Shown: piece by piece, positions 13,760-24,822 of the stretch
Layout of the letters: each line of letters opens with the position of its first letter
Position numbering within the stretch: position 1 is the first letter of the stretch
The notes under the pieces: model-generated
What the model was told of the DNA's origin: nothing
The model's input: only the letters and a program-made list of their open reading frames with translations
The model's database searches: none
Program-made: the position numbers and the translations under genes
Assembly (NCBI RefSeq): GCF_905163445.1
Contig: NC_053182.1
Span: 2,046,001-2,110,000, forward strand
Source: Pararge aegeria
Taxonomy: Eukaryota; Arthropoda; Insecta; Lepidoptera; Nymphalidae
Reading direction: 5' to 3'
DNA length: 64,000 nt

Positions 13760-13875
13760 TTAAGCGTTATTGTAACGTAACTGTAGCCTTATTAAATCAC
13801 ACATAAGTCATAAGTTAAAGATAATAATAATTTGGACCCACCTCAATTTAGCAGTAAAGTGCCACGGTTCTCATT

Positions 13876-14045
13876 TCAGCTGATATCACTAAGTACAGAG
13901 TCTTCAACTAGGGGTATCTTGGCTACCTCGAAGAATATTGTGTGGGAGTACTTGTTCCTGACTGTACTGATGGCGGACTTTGGCTTCTTGTGGAGGGTCG
14001 CGTTCTGTGCTAGCACCACTGGGAGGATTTCTTTTATTGTGTAAC
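13876..14045 (-). CDS. CycB3: Cyclin B3 exon 7 (residues 459-514, C-terminus)
   Basis: The acceptor is tttttcag, and two bases complete a Gly codon. It contains KKPKSAISTVRNKYSHTIFF and EVAKIPL and ends with TGA at 13878-13876. VRNKYSH near the end is a cyclin B3 feature. Confidence 0.93.
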
Positions 14046-17000
14046 CTGAAAAATATCAACGTTGTCACATATGAAACGTCAAAACCGTGTGTTTGTAGGG
14101 ACTGCCAGCCAAGCCAGCAGCGGGGCTTAGCCCTTTGCATAGAAAAGGAATAGGCGTTTTAAGAACAAACATATAGGTATAATTACCACAAACAAGAAAT
14201 TAAAATGGACATTGAAATTAGAAGTTAAAACTATTAGTTTTAACTCGGACTGAAATCTATTTATTCTAATAGTAACTTTAGTTAAGCTGTAAAGGTAAGC
14301 TCTATTGATCTCAGCCTTAAACTCTAGCGCCTGCTTCAACATGGGTTAGAAGACAGCAGTCAGGAATTCTAACTTTCTACTACATGTATCATGAGGAAAA
14401 AATATGGTGCATTATGAATGTCTAAAATATAATATTTATTTAAATTCAAATTCCAAAATGTTTTATTCATGTAGACCTTATCACAGGCACTTATGAAGCG
14501 TTCATACATTTAACATGTAACAAGTTAGTGATGGTGAAATCTGCATTCCTTAACTTAAAACTAAAGCTAGGAGGGTTCCAAATGCGCTCTGGTCTAAGAA
14601 GAGCCCACAACAAACTTAGCCAGGTTTTTTTTTGTTGTCACCATCTCACAGTCGAATTAATGTTGAGCTATGAAGTGAGAGCAATTCATACCCAAGATAT
14701 CATACTTGTTATCCTTAATATTAAAATAGGATTTTTCTATTAGCTTACGTTTATATAAAACATATAAGCTTTGAACTTATTGAGAGACATCTCAAGGATT
14801 TCATGTGGTTATTGGTTATAAAATGATATACAATTACCCTTAAATGAATTACTATGCTGCCTGCACTACAAGTTTATTTTTACTTCGAATATTAATATTG
14901 TTACAGTTCACTTTATTTGAAATTTCAATTTTGTTATATTTTTATGTATATGTATTTTAATTTTGTTATATGTCTTTTTCATATATATTATTATGTATAT
15001 ATTGCATGTTGAAGAATACTTAAACCTGTAGCAAATAACATTTAAATATACTCAGAGAGCAATAATACAATCCATATTTAACTGCTATAACAGCAAGCAG
15101 TGCGCGGCGGGCGCGCGTCGTATGTACCCCTTTTTATATATTATCAGAACCATTGTAAGAGCGCTAGTGACAATACCGATTTTATGAATGGCATCTATAG
15201 ACTAATTAAGTAGGGGGAATGCCACTGACCTGTATAATACTTTAAGGTGGGCGTCCACCCGCCAAGGGACTTCATCCGCAGCGCGATGTATAGAGCGGCA
15301 GCTGCCATCTTGCTGTCCGGCAGGCCCAGCAGCCCGTACTCTAGCAGACACTGCTCTAGCACAAACCTGGCTAGTGTCAGCGTGGGCATCGACACTCGTG
15401 CACACTGTTACGTATGATTTTTTTAAAATTAATATATAAATAACTTATGGTCAAAGATCTGGCTGCAGGATTAGTGCGTTTATCTTTTTTCGTGTGCGTT
15501 TAAATTTTTATGTATATTTATAATTAGAAGTGTATATATTTACCAGGTTGCCTATCACAATTTGGCCGCCTAATTTTTTTTTGGGAAAAAATTTCGTTCA
15601 CTCGTATTTTTAATAAAATAACGTCTACATCATGTATATGAAGATTTAAAAAATTCACGGTTGCCGTTGCGCACCTGTCCGTACTTCTTCGCAGGCCAGA
15701 TGTAAACAGATATGTTTTCGATACACTTATACGTTCATAACGTTTATCTATTAATCATATACCAAATTAAAGCTAATTTTTTTCTATTTCTATCATATAT
15801 GGTTGCCTAATTAAATCCGCCCGCGAATAAGGGTTGCTGGTTGTTAAAAATGATGAATATTTAAGGACGGAACTCGTACCACGGTAATTAGTTGGTAGTC
15901 ACGGTAATTAGTTGGTTGGTTGGCTTGTGCTTTGCAAAGACCTTTTACGACTAAAATATTGCAGTTTTTTTGTTAGAAAACAAAAACCTAGTCTTTGGAA
16001 CTGCGCGAAGACTTGAATTATAATTTTTGTGATATAAATAGGTTATTAGCAAAAATAGGCTTATGATTTGGTATAATAATTGGATGATAATAAGTTACAG
16101 ATTTATAATTTCTACAAAATGCTTGATTTTATATTACGTATACAATTTACATACAGGCCGTCTACAATCTACAGCAGGTGTCGGTAAATTGTATACGTAA
16201 AAACAAGAAACAACAAGTTAATGGTTGTGACTTTGTTTATTACCGCGATCGATAGTTATTCTCATTACACTAATGATTAGATTCTATAATAAACTCTGTG
16301 GAATAGTAACGAAATAAAACCATTCCGAGAATACGCCGAAAGAGGTCGCCTGAAAATCAGCGCTGTAGAAGTGATCACTTTCAGGCGACCTTTAATTTTA
16401 TTTAGTTACCTAATTTTAAACCGCGATCGATAGTTATACTAATTACACTAATGATTAGATTCTATAATAAATTCTGTGGAATAGTAACGAAATAAAACCA
16501 TTCCGAGAATACGCCGAAAGAGGTCGCCTGAAAATCAGCGCTGTAGAAGTGATCACTTTCAGGCGACCTTTAATTTTATTTAGTTACCTAATTTTAAGTA
16601 GTTAATCTTTTTTTTTTTTGTTTATGTTCTAATTGATATGTTTTTGTTTAGCGTGTACTTTATGTTTTGTTTCCTATGTGTTGTTTTTTTTCTCAAATAA
16701 AAGAATAGAATAGAAAAACTTTATTGCAACACAACACAATAGGAAAACAGTAATAGTACTTAGTGCTAGGCTGCAAAGGCTATCACTAAAAGCGATCTTT
16801 TAAAGGCAACCTGAGCGTCCGAAGCCGATAAAAAAGTGGACAGTGTGTAACAAAAAATACAATAAACTTACGTGAACATACATACTACATTTACATAATA
16901 ACTACAAAAGTACCGATATAAATTATACTCAATTACATAGATAAGTAATAATTTTTTAAGCGCTGTTTAAACAGGTGAATAGATTCGGAATGACGTATTT

Positions 17001-20000
17001 CCCAGATCCTTGCCTAACATAATTGTGCAGTACGAATTGACGATATATGGCTATACTAGCCATTATCGTCGTAGTTTTATAAATCGTAGTTTTATAAATA
17101 TTTTTTAAAAAATTACTATTGGGGTGACTACATTGTTATAATAATAATAATAATCTATTTGCACAACTATTATTTATCAATTTACACTAAATACTAAGAC
17201 GCTTAATACATTTTAGGTAACAATTAGATTTAAAAAAACTTTCTAAGATTTACACGAATGGACATTTGAATGTTGAAGACCTATTTGTTCAGCAAAAGAT
17301 GCCCATTATTTGGCAAGATGATGATAACAATACTCACCCTAGCATACCGCCTGAGGAATCTGTAGGACAGAGGGATGCCCAGGTCGAAGTCAACGACACG
17401 CAGGATGGTGATCTCCATCTTGAGCAGTTGGCTCAGCGTGTACGCGCCGTCGCAGATGTACAGGAAGTCGTCCACGAGGGGCGGAATGCGCTCCTGGAAA
17501 CACGACGACAAATTTCATTTATTTATTTATATATATGTATCAAAACAAGGTTTACTATTACCCACAAATATTTGAATAGATTTAGGTAAAAAAGTCATAA
17601 TTTGGCCCTGGTGTGGGTGAGTATCTGACTCCTAACTAGTTATAACTGTATTTAGGATATCACTTATTCTACCGCGGACTAGTGGCATGTACAGGATTCA
17701 TATTTTAAATACTGTAATGTAATGTACTTATAAAGTGCACTGTTAAAACACATCACTTATTTCTTAGAACTTAATATCAAAACATGATTAAATAGTAGGT
17801 CTGTAAACTTAATAAACACAAAACTTAACAAACTAGTATTAAAACAAGAAACTTTACTGCATATTATTACTACTTGACATATTTTAATAAAAACTCACTC
17901 ATACAATACGTAAATACCGAATAACATGCCTACTGAAATTAGTGTGCCTACCCACCGCTTGCGCCGCTAACGGTCGCTGCGTCGTGCGACACACTCCGCA
18001 CAATTAATGCACGCGTACAATAATTACACCGAACTAGGCGATTTATGCAGGAAGCGCCATTAACCTGGACGTACTTTCGTTATGATTTATTTATAGATTT
18101 TAATATTTGTAATTACATATTAAATAAGGTACTTTAGTTTTATATCATTTATTATTAGTTATAGATTATTATGTAAGATACAAACTTTGGTTTAAGATTT
18201 TGATTTAGATTATTTCAGATAGTAAGAAATTGTTAAAAAAACAACTGGGCGTTATATGTATAAATATAAGTTAAACTTTTTGCAGCCGTATGGCGCAGTG
18301 GGAAGCGACCTTGCTTTCTGAGTCGAGTGGGTTTGATTCCCACAGCAGGTAAAATGTTTGTTTGATGAACATAGGTGTTTTACAGGGTCTGGGTGTTAAT
18401 CTGTATATTATATCCAATCACCACTCCGCACTAGTCCACCCATCCGCACTGAGTCAGTCTGGCGGGACTACGGCCTTTACCACTTCACATTGTGGGATGA
18501 TGGTGTTGTAAGTGCATTTTAAGTAAAGTTAAAATATCACTTGCTTCACTGGTGAAGGAAAACATGGTGAGGAAACCTGCTTGCCTGAGAGTTCTACATA
18601 ATGTTCAAAGGTGTGTGTGGAGTCCACCAATCCGCACTAGGCCAGCATGGTGGACTACGGCCTTAGCCACTTCTCAATGTGGGAGGAGACCCGTGCTCTG
18701 TAGTAGGCTGGTAATGGGTTTATATGATGATAAAGATAAATGGCTGTAGCACATGTTCTCCGTCCGCATGCTTCTACGGTTTCATACAAATTCCGCGGGA
18801 GCAGTTAGTTTTCATGTGATAAATAGTTGTGAAAGGCCAGCCTTTGTTACTCTCTTTTCTTCCCACAAACTAGGCATTTACTAGGCAAGCGCGCCCCAGC
18901 TTAGACAGCATCATTGCTTTACATGAGGCATGATAGTTGTCAAGCGCAAGTCTATCAAGTATAATAAAAAAATGGATGGATGGATGGATGGATGGATGGC
19001 TGGATGGGCGTTTGTTACTTTCACGCAAAAACTACTGAACCAATTTAACTGAATCTTGGAATGGAGATAGATGATACCCTGGATTAACGCATAGGCTGAT
19101 TTTTATCCCGGGAAAATGTACAGTTCCCGGTTCCTTAACCGGGATTCATAAAAAAACCGCGTACGGATTCGCGGGCAACAGCTGGTAAAAAATAAATTCG
19201 TAACCACAACCATGCAAATGTAAATAACAATCAGCTAGCGCTGACAGCTGCAACAGTCCACAATCAAAATTGAAAGAATAAATACTCACATCAAACTTGG
19301 CTGCGATGAAAAGTGCAGAAGCTCCAAGCAACTGCAACTCCTCTTTCGAGAGATGGTCTTTCTCGGGTTGAGTCCGACTCGACTTGGTGAGGTACAAGTC
19401 CACTAGCTTCACCGCCAAGTACAGAGTCTCATGGTTCAGCTCAAAGCTCTCCTGAACCTCCACCATCCAGTCCACGAGGAGCGCTCGCATCCAGGATGTG
19501 ATACCCTTCATCCTTTGAAGGTAGTCGTCAATAAGAAAATGTGGCTGGAAATAAAGAAAATTTCATCAGATTCCTGTAGTGGTTACATGGTTTATGGATG
19601 ACTCTAGTACCCAATGGGTGGATGTTGATAATTTCTACCGCATTATCTAAACTGAAGGACTTCTGCAGCTGGACATAGACATTTATTGAGATTCCGAAAC
19701 TCGGGCCTTGTGCCGATTCTGGGTTCAAATTCTCCATTGATGAATCTTCCCACCTTTATGCTCTCTATATCTCATGAAACACTGTAACTATTAACCAATG
19801 CTAGAGAGAGATACCCTCCATAGTTAGGATAGTCTTAGGTCCAACAAAGAGTCTGGACAGAGTAAAAATGCTGTAAGTGCCGGGTAAGCCAAGCACCCTG
19901 GCGACTAGCCTTCTTAATAAAAGTCTTAAGCAATGTCGCATGTGCTGTTTACACGATGTCGGCTTTTATCTTGAGATCAAATGCTAAATCTACTACATGT

Positions 20001-23000
20001 AACTGTGGCAACGTGGTTTTTACATAACTGCTTTGCGTTAACAATATCGGCCGATACAATAGCTGACGGCCGATTGGCACAGTTTGCAGCTACCCTGCTT
20101 TCTGAATCCAAGGCCGTGGGTGCGATTCCCACTACTAGAAAATGTTTGTCTGATAAGCACGAATGTTTTTCAGTGTCTGGGTGTTGTATATGTATATTCT
20201 AAGGTTTTATGTATATTATTGGTACTCAGGTATCAGGTACGTAATGTTATGGGTACTTAGGTACCCATAACACAACCTACGCTTACTTTGCGGCTAGATG
20301 GCGATGTGTGTATTGTCGTAGTATATTTATTTTTATTATTATTAATATATGACAAAAAATATCGTTGCCTTGTATTGGTCTTTGGATTTCAGGTCAGGTG
20401 AAAAAAATACGTTATTATTGATTTGCCAACACAGCGCAGCGGTCCATAATAAGACTTGGTGTATCTAGGATTGGTCAATGTTCATAAGCCCTATTACAAT
20501 CCGTGTTGGGGGAGAGGGTTTTTGGAGTATAGACTTACTACGCTGCTCAAATGGGGGTCGATTGTTTTTAACGATTATTATAACAAGTTAGTGATGACAA
20601 CAGAGTCCGACGGCGTAACTTGAGGAACGGTGGATGATACCGCTATTTCCCAACTGTGCTACTGAGACTTTTTCAACAGACACACTAAATGCCCCAACAA
20701 GTTTTGGTAAGACCCGGGATTCGAACCCAAGACCTACCGAGGATGGTTACCGATATCCATAGGTAAACATGGTAACAACTAGACTAAAAAGGCACATATA
20801 ATAAGTATTACATTAAAACATACTTCTCTGCTCTTCAAATAGGTGAAGATGTCCATAGCATATCTGGAAACCTGTAGAGGGTCACTCCAGTTCTCCTTGT
20901 CAAAGTCCACCACTCCCTCGGGAACCTTGTGAATATCGGTTTGCTCCTCCAAGGAACGGTGCGAGTCATCTAAATTTACCTTATCGAGCTTTTCGCTTAT
21001 AACTTTGTAGCCATCTTTTGTGGCCTCATTGGGGCTGCTGAAAATATTTTGTATGTTTCGCAATTGTTATAATAAGAACTTGGCTGATATTGCAGTAAGT
21101 TTCACAATTTTCGAGTATAATTCGCGGTTCGTGAGAAATTTGGCATGTCATTATATCGAAATTGGGATCTGATTTACAGCTGGTACCACTGTACATGGCG
21201 AATATAAGTGTTTTATCGGGTGAATTAACATTCCATCCGATAAAAACCGTGAGCAATGATATCAAGTATTAAAAAGACTCGACATTATTGCGTAATTTTT
21301 TCTCAAAGACAAAAACCACATTGCATTTCGGCATTTTCAAATATTAGTAGGTAATCCAGGATCATTATATCTACAGAATTGAAAACGTACAGAAACGGTT
21401 AGTCTCTTCATACCATTTAGCAATTATGTAGTTCTAAACGTTAACCGTAAAATGGGACAAACTTTGTGAGCTAGCAACATTCCGCGGGTTTAAAATGAGC
21501 CGTGCGCGGGGCGGTAGAACCGTCGCGAGAACTATTTAATTTTCTGGGAAAAAGTATTCTATATGTATCTTCAGGATGAAAGCTGTATATGTACTTTCGT
21601 GTTGCTCGTTTCAAATTATAATATTATTTACTCCCGTTTTCCTTCCCAAGACTTGTACAGTGTACAGGTAATAGAGATTTCAAGGACGTCAGAGGCGCAA
21701 ATGGTTGGACGATATAAGGTGGTGGATCTTCTCAATAGAGAGAATTTTCGACAGTTGACCGCCAAACTTCAATTTAAAGAAGATGGCACCTGATGATTAT
21801 TAATTCGGTGTTTAAGATACAATCTACAATTACTGCGACAGGCGCGGTGCTACGGCGTTATTGACCAACGCTTCCGGTTTTTATCTCCAGCGGATTTATA
21901 TATATTACTGACTTGAAATAAATATTGATTCATAAATTCAAAAATTTACCAATTTACCCAAAATATCCAACTGGAAGCTTACACCACAAACAGCAGTGTT
22001 TAGCAGTTATAGTATTATTTTAAGATGGCATCATCATTGCCCATTAATGTTTCTAGAAACATCCCTCAGGCATCCCTCTCATAGAAGGAGTGAGGGTTGG
22101 TAAGCTTTGACAATAATTATCACATATCAGTGATATAACTGGAACCGACAACTTAATATGCTTATGTCACTATCTTAACTTTGGTCAGGTACTGAGGAAT
22201 TTCTTAACTGGAAACCCCCAATATAATCCAATTTTTTTTGACAAAACTTAACAATCAAACTTAGGACATTAGACATTGAAACATTTTAACCACTAGACAA
22301 ATAAGCCAGTTACATTAATCATCATTTTGACACAGTCTACCAGTCGGTAAAATTCATAAAGTTTAAACAAATTGGTCAAAATAACACAAATATTCATACT
22401 AACATATTCTCCAAAGCTGTAGTATACAGGGAAGGTTCACCAGAGACGTCGCTTCTAGCAGACTTGGCCGAATTTGAGCTCTGATTCTGATTCTCCTTAC
22501 CCATAGACCTTCTTATCATATTTTTAAGGATTCCATTCTGTGCTCGGGGAGCTGTTTGCTTGGGAGGGTCTTTGGCAAAGTGCTTTTGTACAGTCTCTAT
22601 GGCATTTGTTGCCGCTTTTTGTAGCTGCTTTGTTTTGGACGCCTTGCCATTTAATAATGTAGCCTGTGGTTTGATGCTCTAAAATTGGAAATGTCAGCTT
22701 AATAAATGACCCACTGCAGAGCAAAGGGTTTGAGAATAAATAACAACAATTAATATTTACTTATATTTTTACTGGACTGCAGATTTTGGAAATACACCAA
22801 AGATCTTGGAAACCTGTGCAGCTTGCTAAGCATTTGGAGTGAGCTTGGCTGGCTTGATTGATGTATCAGTGGCACTATGTACATCGGAAGGTCCCAGCCA
22901 ACTAAGTACGTAGACAAGGCCAGGAGAAGAAGACCTATGTCAGGCAGTGTACACCAATCAGTTGAAGTGATGTTGACGAGGATCAAAGGTGTAGGTTGGA

Positions 23001-23842
23001 TTCTGTTGGCCTTGGTAGGCTAGGTCTTGGTAGTTTCGTGTCAGAAAAATGGATTAAACATATTTGTAAAGAGCTCTAACATGATCATAATTATCAGAAA
23101 AACCAAATTTGTTAAGACCTCCAACATATAAAAATTGTATTGTATTGGATGTACATCCAATGATGGGTCACCTAAATCCATAAGGGTATTGACCACTCAG
23201 CACTTACTGATAAATCAACCATCATTATTAAATCATGTGCCATGTTGTATACTGAAGGTTTGAACAAATATGTGATATACTTAAAAATACTGCACTGCAG
23301 CTTGTAAAAGTTTGAAGAAACTTGTTTGTTATTTTTCTGTTTTTATATAAGTTCACATTTTGGGGGGAAAGTGCACCGACCTTATGAACTAGCAATATTA
23401 TGTCAAAACATTGCATAAATAAGCAATATAAATACCTACAGATAAAAAGAAATCCTGTAATAGCAAGATAAAAACGCTGCAAATGTTTTAGAAAAAATAA
23501 TAAGATTACCCTAAGAACATGTAAAAAAAAAAAATTGTTAACCTTTAAAGTAGGGAGCATTTTGCTTTCCACAGTGACTTTTTTAGCAACCATGGCTTTA
23601 TCTTTGTCTGTATTAGTGCAGGCTTTGTTGAAGGCATTGGTGATGTCCCCGAAGGCAGCCCGTTTCGCAGTGATGTCTTTCAACGGGCTATCAGCTTTCC
23701 GCTTGTTTGGCGCCTTCAGGCTGTCTTTGTAAGTCTTCAGAGTAGCCAACTGCTTACTCCTCGTCGTGATCCCACGGCTCATGATGCCGTTTAGGTTCTC
23801 ATTGACGCCGATCGGCTTCGAAGCCAACCTTGTTGGCGCCAT
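13876..23842 (-). CDS. CycB3: G2/mitotic-specific cyclin B3
   Basis: Seven coding exons on the minus strand join in phase: 23842-23543, 22678-22404, 21037-20824, 19544-19290, 17493-17338, 15404-15230 and 14045-13876. The total is 1545 nt, or 514 residues plus TGA. The N-terminal region (1-190) is basic and disordered. It has a destruction-box-like RAAFGDITN at 61-69 (Phe where cyclins A/B have Leu) and a KEN box at 161-163. The cyclin fold starts near residue 236 with DFDKENWSDP. The signature MRALLVDWMVEVQ is at 282-294, then ETLYLAVKLVDLYL and FIAAKFDERIPP. The C-terminal cyclin box covers roughly 400-495. RALLVDWMVEVQESFELNHE matches the cyclin B3 class better than B1. Cyclin B3 binds Cdk1 in the nucleus, promotes anaphase onset and is degraded by APC/C. 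The start codon sits 887 bp from the divergent PEX1 start. Confidence 0.95.
14446..14655 (-). mobile_element. LINE 3'-end fragment, family D (cyclin B3 last intron)
   Basis: It holds aaagctaggagggttccaaa, then aagaagagcccacaacaaac, a T-run and caccatctcac. Its left end is the LINE tail, with ttcaaattccaaaatg. Confidence 0.7.
15230..15404 (-). CDS. CycB3: Cyclin B3 exon 6 (residues 401-458, cyclin box C)
   Basis: The acceptor is cgtaacag and the donor ACAG/gtcagt (phase 1). It reads TLARFVLEQCLLEYGLLGLP, then SKMAAAALYIALRMK, typical of the C-terminal cyclin fold. Confidence 0.93.
16243..16597. repeat. 178-bp tandem duplication with internal hairpins (cyclin B3 intron 5)
   Basis: Unit 1 is 16243-16420 and unit 2 is 16421-16597, both starting ccgcgatcgatagttat. 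They differ at only a handful of bases. Each unit contains a hairpin whose arms are aggtcgcctgaaa and its complement, separated by about 22 nt. Confidence 0.95.
16700..16830 (-). mobile_element. LINE-type 3' tail (reverse orientation)
   Basis: It has aactttattgcaacacaaca next to gaatagaatagaa, then an interrupted hairpin around gcgatcttttaaaggcaacc. Similar tails in forward orientation are at 39955, 43196 and 44058. Confidence 0.55.
17338..17493 (-). CDS. CycB3: Cyclin B3 exon 5 (residues 349-400)
   Basis: The acceptor is tttccag and the donor AGG/gtgagt; 52 codons. ERIPPLVDDFLYICDGAYT and MEITILRVVDFDLGIPLSYR are the end of cyclin box N and the linker to box C. Confidence 0.95.
18284..18415 (+). 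mobile_element. tRNA-derived SINE, family A, 3'-truncated
   Basis: The head is gtatggcgcagtgggaagcg with B box gggtttgattccc. It stops after gtgttaatctgtatatta and runs directly into a family B SINE. Confidence 0.75.
18416..18745 (+). mobile_element. SINE, family B (cyclin B3 intron 4)
   Basis: It contains gtgaaggaaaacatggtgag, then gtggagtccaccaatccgca and tgtgggaggagacccgt. This is the complement of the copies at 27011, 32665, 34303 and 42648. Confidence 0.75.
18870..18966 (+). mobile_element. LINE 3'-end fragment, family H
   Basis: It has ctaggcaagcgcgcccca and then gcatcattgctttacatgag, as in the 3' UTR that follows the ORF at 44330-44590. Confidence 0.6.
18970..19195. mobile_element. 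(ATGG)n microsatellite plus Helitron-like fragment
   Basis: About eight atgg units are followed by ttactttcacgcaaaaacta, ctgaaccaatttaactgaat and an end in tcgcgggcaacagct. Such text is typical of non-autonomous Helitrons in Lepidoptera; the class call rests on memory of the family. Confidence 0.5.
19290..19544 (-). CDS. CycB3: Cyclin B3 exon 4 (residues 264-348, cyclin box N)
   Basis: The acceptor is atttccag and the donor GAT/gtgagt; 85 codons. It begins PHFLIDDYLQRM and carries the Cdk-binding cyclin box: MRALLVDWMVEVQESFELNH, then TLYLAVKLVDLYL and ASALFIAAKFD. Confidence 0.95.
20064..20340 (+). mobile_element. tRNA-derived SINE, family A (cyclin B3 intron 3)
   Basis: The head is gacggccgattggcacagtt and the end is gatggcgatgtgtgtattgt. 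The tract gtacccataacac is locally duplicated and rearranged at 20220-20275. Confidence 0.8.
20400..20795 (-). mobile_element. SINE-like repeat with tRNA head, family F
   Basis: The minus-strand B box lies in gacccgggattcgaacccaa at the right end. The tail block gagtatagacttactacgct and ttaacgattat has a partial second copy at 52870-52930. Confidence 0.55.
20824..21037 (-). CDS. CycB3: Cyclin B3 exon 3 (residues 192-263, start of cyclin fold)
   Basis: The acceptor is tattttcag. The first base completes Ile192. It encodes the linker and the first cyclin-fold helix, including DFDKENWSDPLQVSRYAMDI and YLKSRE. The donor is GAA/gtatgt. Confidence 0.92.
22404..22678 (-). CDS. CycB3: Cyclin B3 exon 2 (residues 101-191, KEN box)
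   Basis: The acceptor is attttag and the donor gttagt, ending in phase 2. It is low-complexity and basic, and holds GKENQNQ (KEN at 161-163). An alternative donor, gtatga six bases later, would break the frame to exon 3, so the gttagt site is preferred. Confidence 0.88.
23543..23842 (-). CDS. CycB3: Cyclin B3 exon 1 (residues 1-100, destruction box)
   Basis: It opens with ATG at 23842 and has 100 codons, phase 0, with donor AAG/gttaac. Lys/Arg-rich stretches such as KAPNKRKADSPLKD look like a nuclear localisation signal. RAAFGDITN at 61-69 is the cyclin B3 type of D-box. Confidence 0.93.
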
Positions 23843-24729
23843 TACTAACTACTGCAAAAGTGGATAATAATACATTCGCGTCACGTGTTACAAATAATTA
23901 AACTCGCTACACTATACCGAAACTAAATCAAGAGAAATTAAACGGCTTTATAGGTAAACAACGGTTTAAAATTCTCATGCCAACGACCAAAAATGGAGGC
24001 AAAACAACTGAACGTCTGCTCAAGACAGCGTCATACGAATATTTACAAAATATGAAGTATACTCACACTGTGTAGACGGGGACCGCCGTTTTGATGATAA
24101 ATAACTTATTTTAGAATTCACACGGTCTACAACAGTAACTTTAAAGTTAATATTTAGTCCAAATTTCGTTATTTCAACTCGCAACCGAACAGTGCAATCT
24201 ACAAAAACCGTTGCTATAATCCTTGAATTTCTATTGGCAGATTTGGCGAGATGGATGAACCAATGGAAACGATTATAAAATTGACGTTTCGTTTTCAAAT
24301 TTCATTAGAGTACGAGTGTCTGTATTAGTTGAACTAACTATGCCATGTTATTAAAAAAATGTCAAATATTACAGTTTTCCCAATATTTATTACAATACAT
24401 ATATATTACAAAAAATATATATAGTATATATCTCCGATTTTAAATGTTAAATAGCTTAAAAAATCTAGACTGCAAGCGACATTGCATCAAATGGAACGTG
24501 ATTCTGGGCACACAAGTAAGCATTTTGACATTTGTAAAATGAAGTTTGTCAATTTTATAATGTCACAAAGTGGCATCATTTTCCTACTAAATAATTTTTC
24601 CTTTATATTTTCCTTTCCTTCTACGTTTTTTGCTCTAGGAATAGTAAATCAACAGAGTAAATCATCATGATAAAAATTATACTCAAGCTCAACTCTTAGT
24701 CTTCCTCTTGTGTTAATATTGTTTTTAAA
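23843..24729. promoter_or_regulatory. Divergent promoter region between cyclin B3 and PEX1
   Basis: 887 bp separate the two start codons. A CACGTG E-box is at 23882-23887 and a Myb-type aacggttt at 23960-23967, both close to the cyclin B3 side. I see no clear TATA box for either gene. The 5' UTRs of both genes must lie here, but the transcription starts cannot be placed from sequence alone. Confidence 0.55.
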
Positions 24730-24822
24730 ATGTTAGGTGGTGCAAAGTTAAAAGTTTGTTTTACACACGAAAGATCATGTTTTGGCTACATAAGTCCAAA
24801 ATACAGTACGAATAATGAGCAG
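24730..24822 (+). CDS. PEX1: PEX1 exon 1 (residues 1-31)
   Basis: ATG is preceded by tttttaaa. KLKVCFTHERSCFGYISPKY aligns in pattern with the first strands of the PEX1 N-domain. The donor is CAG/gtaaat, phase 0. I chose this start because it is the only ATG that splices in frame to exon 2 with a family-like sequence. Confidence 0.82.

Larger units (their letters stand above)
2169..13875. other. Convergent spacer between PABIR and cyclin B3; no gene seen
   Basis: No open frame in this 11.7 kb resembles a known protein or has plausible splice context. It should contain the 3' UTR of PABIR from the left and of cyclin B3 from the right; candidate polyA signals are many because the DNA is AT-rich. 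Recognisable repeats are few: a MITE fragment near 4700-4900, a weak tRNA-like SINE piece near 5100-5190 and a Helitron-like or LINE tail near 11770-12200. A perfect palindrome lies at 10385-10452. Otherwise I see nothing specific. Confidence 0.6.

Noticed and set aside
18970..19010. Regular short repeats as a possible CRISPR
   Set aside because: Simple ATGG microsatellite without spacers, in a eukaryotic genome.
21563..21793. Plus-strand frame with MVGRYKVVDLLNRENFRQL
   Set aside because: It looks protein-like but lies antisense in a cyclin B3 intron, has no partner exon and resembles no family I know.
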